This document shows, in pieces, positions 1 through 9,443 of a DNA stretch of 40,228 nucleotides. Position 1 is the stretch's first letter. Each line of letters begins with the position of its first letter. Source of the DNA: Bacteroidota bacterium (lineage in GTDB: Bacteria; Bacteroidota; Bacteroidia; JABDFU01); assembly GCA_013286655.1 (NCBI GenBank), contig JABDFG010000016.1:1-40228 (forward strand), written 5' to 3'. The position numbers and the translations under genes are program-made. The notes under the pieces were generated by a model. The model made no database searches, was not told the DNA's origin, and saw only the letters and a program-made list of their open reading frames with translations.

Positions 1-2
1 TA

Positions 3-251
3 ATCAATTCCTACGGTCAGCTAAATCAGGGAAAATTTAAAATAATCGGCAAAATTGAAAAACAGCTTCGGACTAATATGTTTGAAGATGAATGGAAAGT
101 ATTAACGGAGGAAATTAAATATGAACCAAATACCAAAACTGAAATAGAAATCATTCGGCGATTTAGAATTTTCATAATTATTGTCGGCATATTTGAGTTC
201 ATTTACTTTGCTTATAAACTGAATGTAATATTTCCATTCTGTAACTGTTAA
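3..251 (+). CDS. C-terminal fragment of a small membrane protein (RipA/SLATT-like)
   Basis: This is an open frame entering from the left edge and ending at TAA 249-251, so only about 82 C-terminal residues are visible. The segment begins with a Y-x-x-LN-x-x-KF-x-x-I-x-x-IE pattern followed by an EW dipeptide. After a polar stretch comes a strongly hydrophobic segment (RIFIIIVGIFEFIYFAY) that is almost certainly a membrane helix, and the protein ends in a short tail. From memory, the YxxLNxxKFxxI...EW pattern is typical of small membrane proteins annotated as RipA-family or SLATT-like, which often sit beside TIR-type signalling genes. The next gene, 12 bp downstream on the same strand, is ThsB-like, so this could be the membrane effector of a two-gene defence module. 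The family name is tentative because the N-terminus is missing. Confidence 0.6.
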   Translation: MNSYGQLNQGKFKIIGKIEKQLRTNMFEDEWKVLTEEIKYEPNTKTEIEIIRRFRIFIIIVGIFEFIYFAYKLNVIFPFCNC

Positions 252-263
252 ATAAAACCATAA

Positions 264-644
264 ATGGGGAACAAGAGAATTTTCACAAGTTTTGCGATTG
301 AGGACGCAACAAATAAAATGCTTTTTATTGGTCAGGCAAGACATGCCAAAGTTCCGTATGATTTTACGGATATGTCAATTAACGAACCTTTTGATAGTGC
401 GTGGAAAACAAAATGTCGTGCCAAAATACAGGGTTGTGATGGTGTAATTGTTCTCATTAGCAAACATCTTAAAAAAGCAGAGGGAGCATTGTGGGAAATT
501 AATTGTGCGAAAGACGAAGGCATTCCATTACTTGGAGTTTATATGGCTGGTTGCGATTCTTCTAATTCTCCAAAGGAAATGGACGGAATTAAAAAAATCA
601 CTTGGACTTGGGCAGGAATTGCAGAATTTGTAAACGGATTATAG
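264..644 (+). CDS. ThsB-like TIR-fold protein (Thoeris signalling type)
   Basis: The 126-residue protein matches the compact TIR-like ThsB family (formerly DUF1863). It starts with a beta-strand (RIFTSFAIED) and continues with GQA, then DFTDMSINEPFDSAWK, CRAKIQGCDGVIVLIS, and LWEINCAKDEGIPLLGVY. ThsB proteins of Thoeris systems make an NAD+-derived signal on phage infection that activates a partner effector. That is family knowledge; activity here is inferred. No SIR2-SLOG or macro-domain ThsA lies next to it. The only close neighbour is the small membrane protein 12 bp upstream, so the effector may be that protein or may lie outside the window. The ATG at 264 places the first strand right at the N-terminus, as usual for the family. 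hsdM follows 34 bp downstream. Confidence 0.8.
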   Translation: MGNKRIFTSFAIEDATNKMLFIGQARHAKVPYDFTDMSINEPFDSAWKTKCRAKIQGCDGVIVLISKHLKKAEGALWEINCAKDEGIPLLGVYMAGCDSSNSPKEMDGIKKITWTWAGIAEFVNGL

Positions 645-678
645 AACAATCAGAATCGTTAAATGAACTGATAAATAA

Positions 679-2397
679 ATGAAAAACTTCAAGGAAACAG
701 CCAACTTCATCTGGTCAATCGCTGACCTGTTGCGTGGCAATTACAAGCAGAGCGATTACGGAAAGGTTATTCTACCTCTGGTCGTACTTCGGCGTTTGGA
801 CTGCGTACTGGAAAAAACCAAGGACAAGGTTCTTGCCAAATACGATGACCTCAAAAAGAAGAAGATTAAGACCATTGACCCCATCCTGAACAAAACGGCT
901 GGCTTCAACTTCCACAACAGGAGCAAGTTTAATTTTGACAAACTAATTGCAGACCCCAATAACATAGCTCCCAACCTGCGGAACTACATCAACGGGTTTT
1001 CAGATGATGCCAGGGAAATAGTAGAACAGTTTCAGCTTGACGTTCAGATAAATAAAATGGATGAAGAAAACCTGCTATTTCAGGTTATGAAAAGATTTCA
1101 GGAAATTGACCTACATCCAGACAAAGTGAGCAGTATGGAAATGGGTTATCTTTTTGAGGAGCTTATCAGGAAGTTCGCTGAAATAAGTAATGAAACTGCG
1201 GGGGAACACTTCACGCCGAGGGAAGTCATCAAATTAATGGTCAACATCCTTTTCCTGAATGACCGTGATATTCTGACAAAGAAAGGCATTGTAAAGACGG
1301 TATACGACTGCTGTGCAGGAACAGGCGGGATGTTGAGCATAGCCGAAGAATACCTGAATGAACTCAATAAAGATGCACGTCTTGAAGTCTTTGGTCAGGA
1401 GTTAAATCCTGAATCTTACGCCATCTGCAAATCGGATATGATTATCAAAGGACAGAACGCATCCAACATAAAAAAGGGGAACAGCATATCGGAAGACCAG
1501 TTGCCGAAGGAGAAATTTGATTACCTGATTACCAATCCTCCTTTCGGTGTGAAATGGCAGAAGATTGAAAAGGCTGTAAAGGACGAACATGAGAAAGAAG
1601 GTTTTGGTGGCAGGTTCGGGGCGGGACTGCCTTCTGTCAGCGACGGCTCATTCCTTTTCCTGATGCACCTCATATCCAAGATGAAAACAGAAGGTTCACG
1701 GCTTGCGATTGTATTTAACGGTTCTCCGATGTTTTCAGGAAGTCCAAGTACAACGAAGAATGAATCCAGTATACGGCAATGGATTATTGAAAATGATATG
1801 TTGGAGGCAGTCGTGGCTCTTCCTGACCAGCTTTTCTATAATACAGGCATTAGCACGTATATCTGGATTGTCTCCAATAACAAGCCGAAGAAGCGGGAAG
1901 GCAAAGTCCAACTGATTAACGTAGTGGATTTCTTCAAAAAGATGAGCAAGTCGCTGGGCAACAAGCGAAATGAGTTAAGTGAAGAGCACATTTCCCAGAT
2001 TACAAGGATTTACGGAGATTTCAGGGAAGGCGAATTCAGCAAGATATTTGACAACGCTGATTTCGGGTATTCAAAGGTTACGGTAGAACGTCCTGAACGA
2101 GACAGCAAAGGAAAAATCCTGTTGGATAAGAATGGGAAACCGAAGGCAGATAGCAGTTTGCGGGACACTGAAAATATTCCACTCAAAGAAAACATTGCTG
2201 AATACATGAAGCGGGAAGTCCTGCCACACGTTTCTGATGCTTGGATTGACGAAAGCAAAACGAAAGTCGGGTATGAAATCAACTTCACAAAATATTTTTA
2301 CAAATACAAGCCATTGCGGTCATTGGATATAATAAGAAAAGACATATTGGCTTTGGAGGAAGTAACAGAAGGATTGATAAAGGAGGCGATTGCGTGA
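679..2397 (+). CDS. hsdM: Type I restriction-modification system, DNA methyltransferase subunit HsdM
   Basis: The 572-residue protein is an N6-adenine methyltransferase, the modification subunit that with HsdS methylates the bipartite target site. The N-terminus (FIWSIADLLRGNYKQSDYGKVILP) is the helical HsdM_N domain. FTPREVIKLMVNILF introduces the catalytic domain. The SAM-binding motif is D210-CCAGTGGM, and the catalytic motif is N286-PPF in FDYLITNPPFGVKW. Length is normal for HsdM. The stop codon overlaps the GTG start of hsdS by 4 bp (GTGA), so the two are translationally coupled. It belongs to the hsdM-hsdS-hsdR operon. All key motifs are intact, so it is probably active. Confidence 0.97.
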   Translation: MKNFKETANFIWSIADLLRGNYKQSDYGKVILPLVVLRRLDCVLEKTKDKVLAKYDDLKKKKIKTIDPILNKTAGFNFHNRSKFNFDKLIADPNNIAPNLRNYINGFSDDAREIVEQFQLDVQINKMDEENLLFQVMKRFQEIDLHPDKVSSMEMGYLFEELIRKFAEISNETAGEHFTPREVIKLMVNILFLNDRDILTKKGIVKTVYDCCAGTGGMLSIAEEYLNELNKDARLEVFGQELNPESYAICKSDMIIKGQNASNIKKGNSISEDQLPKEKFDYLITNPPFGVKWQKIEKAVKDEHEKEGFGGRFGAGLPSVSDGSFLFLMHLISKMKTEGSRLAIVFNGSPMFSGSPSTTKNESSIRQWIIENDMLEAVVALPDQLFYNTGISTYIWIVSNNKPKKREGKVQLINVVDFFKKMSKSLGNKRNELSEEHISQITRIYGDFREGEFSKIFDNADFGYSKVTVERPERDSKGKILLDKNGKPKADSSLRDTENIPLKENIAEYMKREVLPHVSDAWIDESKTKVGYEINFTKYFYKYKPLRSLDIIRKDILALEEVTEGLIKEAIA

Positions 2398-3683
2398 AGA
2401 AATACGGCACATACAAAGATTCGGGTATAGAATGGTTGGGACAAATACCAAAACATTGGGAAGTAAAGAAGTTGAAATTTTTTGCCAATGTTGTTTTGGG
2501 TAAAATGCTAACCAATGATGATAAAGGCGATTATCAATTAAAGCCGTATTTGAGGGCTAAAAATATTGAATGGAATACACCTTACATGGATGATGTTAAG
2601 GAAATGTGGTTTTCGGAAAATGAATTAAGACAGTATAGAATAAAAAAGGATGACCTACTGGTAAGTGAAGGCGGGGAAGTAGGCAGAACTTGTATTTGGG
2701 CAGATGAATTGGATGAATGTTACATTCAGAATTCTGTCCATAAAGTATCTTTTTTAAATGGCATTAATCCTAAATTCTTCCTAAATCAATTTATTCTTTT
2801 TGGTAAGCGGGGACATTTTGATGCAATTGTCAACAGAATAAGCATTGCTCATTTAACCAAAGAAAAAGTGAAAGAAATTTCATTTATATATCCTCCAATT
2901 GAAGAGCAACAACAGTTAGCATACTATTTGGACTTCAAAACCAACCAGATTGAAACCCTTATCAGTAACAAAGAGAAACTGATAGAACTTTTAAAAGAAG
3001 AGAGAACGGCTATTATCAATCAGGCTGTAACAAAAGGAATAAACCCCAACGTGCCGATGAAGGATAGTGAAATTGAATGGTTGGGGGAAATTCCAAGGCA
3101 TTGGGAGATAAAGAAGCTGAAATATTTATGTTCATTGATTGGTGAAAAGGTAAAAGAAAAACCCGAATACGTAATTGCTTTGGAAAACATTGAAAGCTGG
3201 ACTGGCAAAGTGACTGGGCAGGGCGACATTGAAAATATGGAAGGCGATGTCAATCTTTTTAAATCAGGGGATGTATTGTTCAATAAGTTAAGACCCTATT
3301 TAGCAAAGGTTGTTCTTGCAAAACAATCAGGTGGCTGTGCAGGTGAGTTATTGGTTTTACGCTCAAATGAAAAAATGCTTCCTGAATTTCTATTTTATAG
3401 AATGATTTCGGAAATGGTTATTACAATTGTAGATGGCTCAACGTATGGAACGAAGATGCCCAGAGCAAGTTGGGAAAAATTCATCAGCCAATTACAGTTT
3501 CCGTTTCCCAAAAAAGAAGAACAAAAACTTATTGTAGATTATATTGAATCAGAGCAATACCGAATTGACACCATCATCACAAAATCAGAACAAGAAATAG
3601 AACTCCTTAAAGAATACAAAACAGCATTAATCTCCGAGGTGGTTACGGGCAAGGTGGATGTGAGAGATGAAGTGACTGCATAA
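2394..3683 (+). CDS. hsdS: Type I restriction-modification system, specificity subunit HsdS
   Basis: The 429-residue protein has two target-recognition domains, each opened by the same signature: YKDSGIEWLGQIPKHWEVKK near residue 5 and MKDSEIEWLGEIPRHWEIKK near residue 221. Each domain ends in a helical dimer/spacer segment (PPIEEQQQLAYYLDFKTNQIETLI and FPKKEEQKLIVDYIESEQYRIDTII). Each TRD reads one half of the bipartite DNA site. The GTG start overlaps the end of hsdM, and this is the only start that keeps the first signature. The gene is more AT-rich than hsdM and hsdR, as expected for exchangeable TRDs. hsdR follows 10 bp downstream. The specificity cannot be predicted from sequence by eye. 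Confidence 0.96.
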   Translation: MKKYGTYKDSGIEWLGQIPKHWEVKKLKFFANVVLGKMLTNDDKGDYQLKPYLRAKNIEWNTPYMDDVKEMWFSENELRQYRIKKDDLLVSEGGEVGRTCIWADELDECYIQNSVHKVSFLNGINPKFFLNQFILFGKRGHFDAIVNRISIAHLTKEKVKEISFIYPPIEEQQQLAYYLDFKTNQIETLISNKEKLIELLKEERTAIINQAVTKGINPNVPMKDSEIEWLGEIPRHWEIKKLKYLCSLIGEKVKEKPEYVIALENIESWTGKVTGQGDIENMEGDVNLFKSGDVLFNKLRPYLAKVVLAKQSGGCAGELLVLRSNEKMLPEFLFYRMISEMVITIVDGSTYGTKMPRASWEKFISQLQFPFPKKEEQKLIVDYIESEQYRIDTIITKSEQEIELLKEYKTALISEVVTGKVDVRDEVTA

Positions 3684-3693
3684 AAAAGAGCGT

Positions 3694-6600
3694 ATGGCAA
3701 AAGGCATCCACACTGAACAAACATTTGAGGAAGCGATTGAAAAATCCCTATTGGAATACGGAGGTTACGTTCAGGGACATTCGGACGATTTTGACCCACA
3801 AATAGGCATTTTCCCGAAATACATTACCGATTTCCTGAAACTGTCCCAGAAAAAGGAATGGGATAAAATATCGGGAATCCATAAATCAGAGGTGGAATCC
3901 AAGGTAGTTCAACGCCTGATAAAGGAGCTTGACCAGAGAGGGACACTGGACGTTATAAGAAACGGATTTACCGATTACGGAGTTAAATTCAGGATGGGCT
4001 ATTTCCGCCCTGAAACCTATCTGAACCCCGATGCCCACATACAATACGAAAACAATCACTTATCCGTCACCAGACAGCTATTCTATGAGCGTGAAGGCAA
4101 AAACTCCTTGGACATGGTGCTTTCTCTTAACGGACTGCCAATCGCTACCATAGAGCTTAAAAATCAATTTACGGGTCAGAATATCCAGAATGCCAAAAAG
4201 CAGTACGTTTTTGACCGAGAGCCGTCTGAACCGATATTTCAGTTCAAAAAGAGAAGCCTTGTCCATTTCGCCTTGGATACGGACGAATGTTCTATGACCA
4301 CCAAGCTGGCTGGCAAAAACACGAAGTATTTACCATTCAATGTGGGATTCAACAACGGGGCGGGAAATCCCCCGAATAAAAACGGATATAGAACCGCTTA
4401 TCTATGGGAATACGTCTGGGCAAAGGACAGCTTCTTGGACATAATCGGAAAATTCCTGCATATCAGCACCGAAGATTTTGAAATGAACGGGGTTAAGAAG
4501 CAGAAGGAAATAATTATCTTTCCCCGTTTCCATCAGATGCAGGTTGTCAGGGAACTTTCCAAAGATGCCAGGCTTACGGGAGCAGGAAAGAATTATCTAA
4601 TTCAACATTCTGCGGGTTCAGGCAAATCCAATTCAATTGCCTGGCTCTCCTATCGCCTTTCCAGTCTGCATAATGAAAAGGACGAACGGATATTTGATTC
4701 CGTTATCGTTGTAACTGACAGGAAAATATTGGATAACCAGTTACAGAACACCATCTATCAGTTTGAACACAAGGACGGCGTGGTACAGAAAATAGATAAA
4801 GACTCCCAACAGCTTGCAGATGCCATAGGAGCAGGTTCAAATATCATTATCACTACTCTTCAAAAATTTCCGTTCATATTGGAAAAGATTGGAAGCATTC
4901 CGAACAGGAAATACGCACTCATCATAGATGAAGCCCATTCTTCGCAAGGTGGAGAGGCTACGAAGAAGATGAAAGAAATCCTGTCAGCGAAATCCTTGGA
5001 GGAAGCGGAAGAAGAAGAGACGGAGACAGGAATGGAGGACGATGCCGAAGACGAAATGAGAAAGTCAATGCTGGCAAGGGGCAAACAGAAGAATCTTTCA
5101 TTCTTTGCATTCACAGCTACCCCAAAACCGAAGACCATTGAGGTATTCGGGACAAAAGGAATAGACGGAAAGCCCAGACCATTTCATTTGTATTCAATGA
5201 AGCAAGCCATTGAGGAAGGCTTTATATTGGATGTTCTAAAAAATTACACCACTTATAAAACATACTTCAAGCTATCAAAGCAGATTGAGGATGACCCGAA
5301 TGTGAATAAGAAACAGGCTTCCAGAGCCATAGCCAGATTCTTGTCCCTACATCCTCACAATCTATCGCAAAAGACAGAGGTGATGGTAGAGCATTTCAGG
5401 CAAATCGTTTCCAAGAAGATTGGCGGAAAGGCAAAGGCAATGGTTGTAACCAGCTCACGGCTTCATGCAGTCAGGTACAAGGAAGAATTTGACCATTACA
5501 TTAAGGTGAAGGGATACAAGGACATTAAAACTATCGTAGCATTTTCAGGTAAAGTCATTTCAGGTGGCTACACGGAAGGCGTAACAGAGGTAGAAATAAA
5601 TGGATTTAAAGAAAAGGAATTGCCAGGGAAATTTGCCAGTAATGAATATCAACTGCTTTTGGTGGCGGACAAATACCAGACAGGATTTGACCAGCCACTA
5701 CTCCATACCATGTATGTAGATAAAAAGCTGTCAGGAGTAAAGGCGGTACAGACCCTTTCTCGCCTGAACAGGATGTGTGCAGGGAAAGAGGATACTTTTA
5801 TCTTGGACTTTGTAAATGACACCGAAATCATTTTACAATCATTTCAGCCTTACTACGAGCTTACGACGATTGAGACCAGTACCAATCCTAACCACCTCTA
5901 TGACCTTAAAGGAGAATTGGAGAAGGCACAAATCATCTGGCAGACCGAAGTAGATAATTTCTGTAACGTATTTTTCAAATCAAAGAAAGAACTATCTGTA
6001 AGCGAACAAGCAAAGCTGAACGCTTTCATTGACCCTGCCGTAGAACGTTTCAAGGCGTTGCCTGATGTTCAGAACGACAAAACGCACGAACAAATTAATC
6101 AGGAAGATTTTAAGAATACCCTGAAAACATTCCTGAATCTGTATTCATTCCTATCCCAGATTATGCCATTTCAGGATGGCGAACTGGAAAAGTATTATAC
6201 CTATTGCAGGTTTCTTATGAAAAAACTGCCCAGACGTGGCAGAGAAGGAAGATTTCAGCTCGGTGATGAAATTAGTCTGGAATATTACCGCCTGCAAAAG
6301 ATTGGTGAGAAGAATCTTGTATTGGAAGACCAGGCAGAATATGGACTGGACGGAAGTTTGGAAGGCGGAATCAGAGTACCGAAGGAGGAAAAAGCCCCAC
6401 TCTCTGAAATAATAAAGTTTGTTAACAAACATTTCGGAACGGATTTTACGGAGGCTGACAGGTTATTCTTTGACCAGATTGAAGCGGAGCTGGTTGCCGA
6501 CCCGAAACTGCAAGAGCAGGCACAGAGCAATACCATTGAAAATTTCAAGTTCGGATTGGATGAAATGTTTTTTGATAAGCTAATCGGGCGGATGGAACAG

Positions 6601-6723
6601 AACCAGGACATCTTTTCAAAAATCATGGATGACAGGGATTTCGGGGAATTGGTGAAGACATACATGTTGAAGAAGGTATATGGAAGACTGAATAAGACGA
6701 ATCAAAACGGTAAACAAATCTGA
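3694..6723 (+). CDS. hsdR: Type I restriction-modification system, restriction/translocase subunit HsdR
   Basis: The 1009-residue protein is the motor and nuclease subunit that translocates and cleaves unmodified DNA. The N-terminal HSDR_N nuclease domain includes the PD-(D/E)xK core in LDMVLSLNGLPIATIELKNQ. The superfamily-2 helicase motor has Walker A at H305-SAGSGKS, the DEAH box at D412-EAH and motif III in FAFTATPKPK. A later helicase motif is visible in YQTGFDQPLLHTMYVDKKL and LSRLNRM. The C-terminal third is the helical region that docks on HsdM-HsdS. The frame is intact at normal length. Its TGA (6721-6723) shares a base with the ATG of the next gene, so an extra protein is translated directly after hsdR, which is not usual for this operon type. 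Confidence 0.97.
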   Translation: MAKGIHTEQTFEEAIEKSLLEYGGYVQGHSDDFDPQIGIFPKYITDFLKLSQKKEWDKISGIHKSEVESKVVQRLIKELDQRGTLDVIRNGFTDYGVKFRMGYFRPETYLNPDAHIQYENNHLSVTRQLFYEREGKNSLDMVLSLNGLPIATIELKNQFTGQNIQNAKKQYVFDREPSEPIFQFKKRSLVHFALDTDECSMTTKLAGKNTKYLPFNVGFNNGAGNPPNKNGYRTAYLWEYVWAKDSFLDIIGKFLHISTEDFEMNGVKKQKEIIIFPRFHQMQVVRELSKDARLTGAGKNYLIQHSAGSGKSNSIAWLSYRLSSLHNEKDERIFDSVIVVTDRKILDNQLQNTIYQFEHKDGVVQKIDKDSQQLADAIGAGSNIIITTLQKFPFILEKIGSIPNRKYALIIDEAHSSQGGEATKKMKEILSAKSLEEAEEEETETGMEDDAEDEMRKSMLARGKQKNLSFFAFTATPKPKTIEVFGTKGIDGKPRPFHLYSMKQAIEEGFILDVLKNYTTYKTYFKLSKQIEDDPNVNKKQASRAIARFLSLHPHNLSQKTEVMVEHFRQIVSKKIGGKAKAMVVTSSRLHAVRYKEEFDHYIKVKGYKDIKTIVAFSGKVISGGYTEGVTEVEINGFKEKELPGKFASNEYQLLLVADKYQTGFDQPLLHTMYVDKKLSGVKAVQTLSRLNRMCAGKEDTFILDFVNDTEIILQSFQPYYELTTIETSTNPNHLYDLKGELEKAQIIWQTEVDNFCNVFFKSKKELSVSEQAKLNAFIDPAVERFKALPDVQNDKTHEQINQEDFKNTLKTFLNLYSFLSQIMPFQDGELEKYYTYCRFLMKKLPRRGREGRFQLGDEISLEYYRLQKIGEKNLVLEDQAEYGLDGSLEGGIRVPKEEKAPLSEIIKFVNKHFGTDFTEADRLFFDQIEAELVADPKLQEQAQSNTIENFKFGLDEMFFDKLIGRMEQNQDIFSKIMDDRDFGELVKTYMLKKVYGRLNKTNQNGKQI

Positions 6724-7532
6724 TGGATTCCTGCATAGAAATTGATTCCTTTAATCCGTATGAAACAAGATTCCCTAACAGAAAGCTTGTAACCATTGAT
6801 ACCCTTAAATTGATTAAGCTTTTACGGCAACAAGGGTTTAATGTTATTGTCCTTCCGCAAAATGATATGCAAGTTCAATATTTATTCAAGAAAGGAATTG
6901 TCCAAATTTTTGCTGACCAGATAAATATATTGGTACGAAACCTCCCAACCACAGTCATTATGGGACTAATTATTAACTACATTCAGAAACAATTGGATAA
7001 ACCCAGGAAAAAGAGACAGGACTCCAAAACCATTAACGAAAATATCTTCATTACAGAAAATTCTACAAATATTACTAACGACCTTAACGGCAGGAAGTAT
7101 TTAAAAGGTGAGTTAACTGATATTGCTAAAAAGAAAAAACAAGAAATAGACGATTTTGGCAAGTGCTTTAACCAGAAAAGCCCATATCCTGATATGCCTA
7201 CGCCCATCCTTTTGGAACATAAACCCAGAATTGTTGGTTGGGGACGTATTGCGGATGATGAACATGGGCTTAAAATTGAAGAAGGTTTAATTTTAGATAA
7301 AAACATCCTTCGTAAAATAGGAACTGGCAAAATAAAAGGTGCAAGCATAACTGGGATAGCCGAAAAATCAGTATGCTCTATTTGTAACAGCAACTACGTT
7401 GAATGCAATCATATTACAGGCGACATTTATGAAGATAAAGAATGTACAAATACTATTTGGGAAGCGACAATAATTGAATTAAGCTTGGTAAAAGAACCAA
7501 TAAATTCAAAATGTTTGGTCAACCTGAAATAA
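6723..7532 (+). CDS. Unknown protein with prohead-protease-like C-terminal half, coupled to hsdR
   Basis: The 269-residue protein has no certain family. The N-terminal part (residues 20-90) is an alpha/beta stretch with a hydrophobic segment (LPTTVIMGLIINYIQ) and a basic linker. The C-terminal half (about 155-269) resembles phage prohead-protease/XkdF-type domains. These features are DDEHGLKIEEG with H181, GKIKGASITG with S208, a Cys cluster C218-x2-C221-x6-C228-x-H230 with C241, and the strand WEATIIELSLVKEPINSKCLV, like the E-x-SLV-x-P end of those proteases. His and Ser would be the catalytic pair and the Cys/His cluster a possible metal site; both are inference. No capsid, portal or terminase genes are nearby, so it is not part of a visible prophage. 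The start overlaps the hsdR stop (TGATG), and the KAP gene follows after 15 bp. Confidence 0.6.
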   Translation: MDSCIEIDSFNPYETRFPNRKLVTIDTLKLIKLLRQQGFNVIVLPQNDMQVQYLFKKGIVQIFADQINILVRNLPTTVIMGLIINYIQKQLDKPRKKRQDSKTINENIFITENSTNITNDLNGRKYLKGELTDIAKKKKQEIDDFGKCFNQKSPYPDMPTPILLEHKPRIVGWGRIADDEHGLKIEEGLILDKNILRKIGTGKIKGASITGIAEKSVCSICNSNYVECNHITGDIYEDKECTNTIWEATIIELSLVKEPINSKCLVNLK

Positions 7533-7547
7533 CTTACGGGGATTAAA

Positions 7548-9443
7548 ATGAAAAATATTAGTTCAGCAGTAAAAGAATATTTAAGCACCCAAACAAATTA
7601 TGCCATTTTAATTTCTGGCAAATGGGGCGTAGGGAAAACATTTTACTTTAAAAACACTTTAAAAGAGGAAATTTCAAAGATAGATACATTAGAGGATGCT
7701 GGTAAAAAATACAAGCCAATCCACATTTCATTATTTGGTCTAACAAGCATAGAATCAATAAAGGAGCAAATTGCACTTTCTATTTTTCCACTACTGAAAA
7801 ACAAAACTTTCAAAATTTCAACAGCCCTTCTTGGATTGATAGCTGATGGCATATTAAAATTTCATCGCATTAATAGTTCTGACAATTTCAAAGACTTTAT
7901 TAGTTCAACTGGCAAGAACTTGATTGAAATTCAGGATTTAGTTATTTGTTTTGATGATTTAGAGCGGAAATCAGACCAACTGGACGTAAAGGATATAATC
8001 GGTTACATAAATACATTGGTTGAAAATAATGGAGCCAAGGTTATAATTATAGCTCATGACGATGAATTAAAAGACGTTGCATATAAGAATTTCAAAGAAA
8101 AGGTTATCGGAATCAACATGATATTTTCACCGCCATTTGAAGAAAGCATAAATGCTGTTATTACCTTACGGTATGGGCATTCAAATAAAGGTTTTGAAAA
8201 ATTCATTACTTCAAATAAGGGCTCAATTGTCCCGCTACTTGCCACTAATGCAAATTATAATCTTCGTACCGTCATTTTTGCATTGGATAAATTGCAGAAT
8301 ATTTATTCTATTATTGAAACAAATATTCCTGAAAAAACCAACAAAGCAAAATCCTATATATGGCAAAAAATAGATGTAATTATTCGCTTCACTCTTGGCG
8401 TAACTATTGCATTTAAAAAGAATGAAATAAGTTTAGCTGATAAGAAGGAACTGGATAAAGATGTTTTAGGGTGGACTGAACTTGACATTAGCAAGGCAAT
8501 TCAGGCACATGTAAAAGGGAAAGAAATTCCTAATGAGCAGACGTACAGGCAAATCTTTATTTCAAATTATTTTTCCAATCTATATGACTATAAATATTTC
8601 AAATCCATTTTTGAATATATCCTATCTGGAACATCCATTGATTTTGACATTTTTCAGGCAGAGGTTAATAGCAAATATCATATAGAAGGTAATGATGTAT
8701 TACCACAATACGACGTTCTCAATAAACTGGATTGGAACAATTGTTATTCGTTGAGCGAAAAGGAATATAAGAAGCTTACATCCGAAATGGTTAAATATGC
8801 GGGTCAAGGATTATACATGGGTAAATATTTTGAAACTGTTTTCTATTTTGCTGTGCGTTTTGAAAATATGCTCAATTATAATTACGATAAACTAAGGGAC
8901 TTAATTATCAAAGGAATAACAAAAGGGAAAGGCAATTTTAAATACGAAACTCGCCCAGATATTCATTTTGGTGGAATTCCTGTATGCCCATACACGGAAC
9001 ATATTAAGGCGATAAGAAATAAAGTCATTCAAATTAATGACGAATTAAAAAGGGAAATAATTATTCAGGATAGTTTAGGTTTAATTGAAAAATTAAAAAA
9101 TAACATAAAGGATTTTGAAGCCGTATTATTAAGTGAGAATAGCCATTATCAATTCTCGCCGATATTTAATCTTACCAAACCCAAAATAGTTTATTCTACT
9201 TTAATAGGCTTTGACAATTTGCGACTAAAACAGTTTGGTGATGTTATTCACAATAGATTCAAACCTCATAAAACAGAATTTTTAATTCCAGAAATGTCAT
9301 TTTTAGAAAATCTCCTAAAACTATTGAATGAAAGAAAGGGCAAAGCTAAAACTATTAGAAATCACTTATTGTCTGTAATAAAAGACGAATTAATAAATGC
9401 CATTTCAAATATTAAAGCGAAGGAGAAAAATGCTGGTTCTTAA
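7548..9443 (+). CDS. KAP-family-like P-loop NTPase
   Basis: The 631-residue protein has a P-loop NTPase domain at its N-terminus. Walker A is G24-KWGVGKT (in LISGKWGVGKTFYFKN) and Walker B is LVICFDDLERK with D136-D137. Next comes a sensor-like strand (GAKVIIIAHDDEL), as in KAP and related STAND-type ATPases. KAP proteins are frequent in bacterial defence loci, where the ATPase acts as sensor or switch. The remaining 450 residues are helical and unassigned. No clear membrane helix pair is seen between the Walker motifs, unlike classical KAP proteins. It lies 15 bp behind the protease-like gene and is probably part of the hsdMSR transcript. A role as an added defence module of the restriction system is inferred. 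Confidence 0.75.
   Translation: MKNISSAVKEYLSTQTNYAILISGKWGVGKTFYFKNTLKEEISKIDTLEDAGKKYKPIHISLFGLTSIESIKEQIALSIFPLLKNKTFKISTALLGLIADGILKFHRINSSDNFKDFISSTGKNLIEIQDLVICFDDLERKSDQLDVKDIIGYINTLVENNGAKVIIIAHDDELKDVAYKNFKEKVIGINMIFSPPFEESINAVITLRYGHSNKGFEKFITSNKGSIVPLLATNANYNLRTVIFALDKLQNIYSIIETNIPEKTNKAKSYIWQKIDVIIRFTLGVTIAFKKNEISLADKKELDKDVLGWTELDISKAIQAHVKGKEIPNEQTYRQIFISNYFSNLYDYKYFKSIFEYILSGTSIDFDIFQAEVNSKYHIEGNDVLPQYDVLNKLDWNNCYSLSEKEYKKLTSEMVKYAGQGLYMGKYFETVFYFAVRFENMLNYNYDKLRDLIIKGITKGKGNFKYETRPDIHFGGIPVCPYTEHIKAIRNKVIQINDELKREIIIQDSLGLIEKLKNNIKDFEAVLLSENSHYQFSPIFNLTKPKIVYSTLIGFDNLRLKQFGDVIHNRFKPHKTEFLIPEMSFLENLLKLLNERKGKAKTIRNHLLSVIKDELINAISNIKAKEKNAGS

Noticed and set aside
6723-7532. Prophage remnant
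   Set aside because: Only one phage-like domain is seen. There is no terminase, portal, capsid or tail gene, and the gene is coupled to hsdR.
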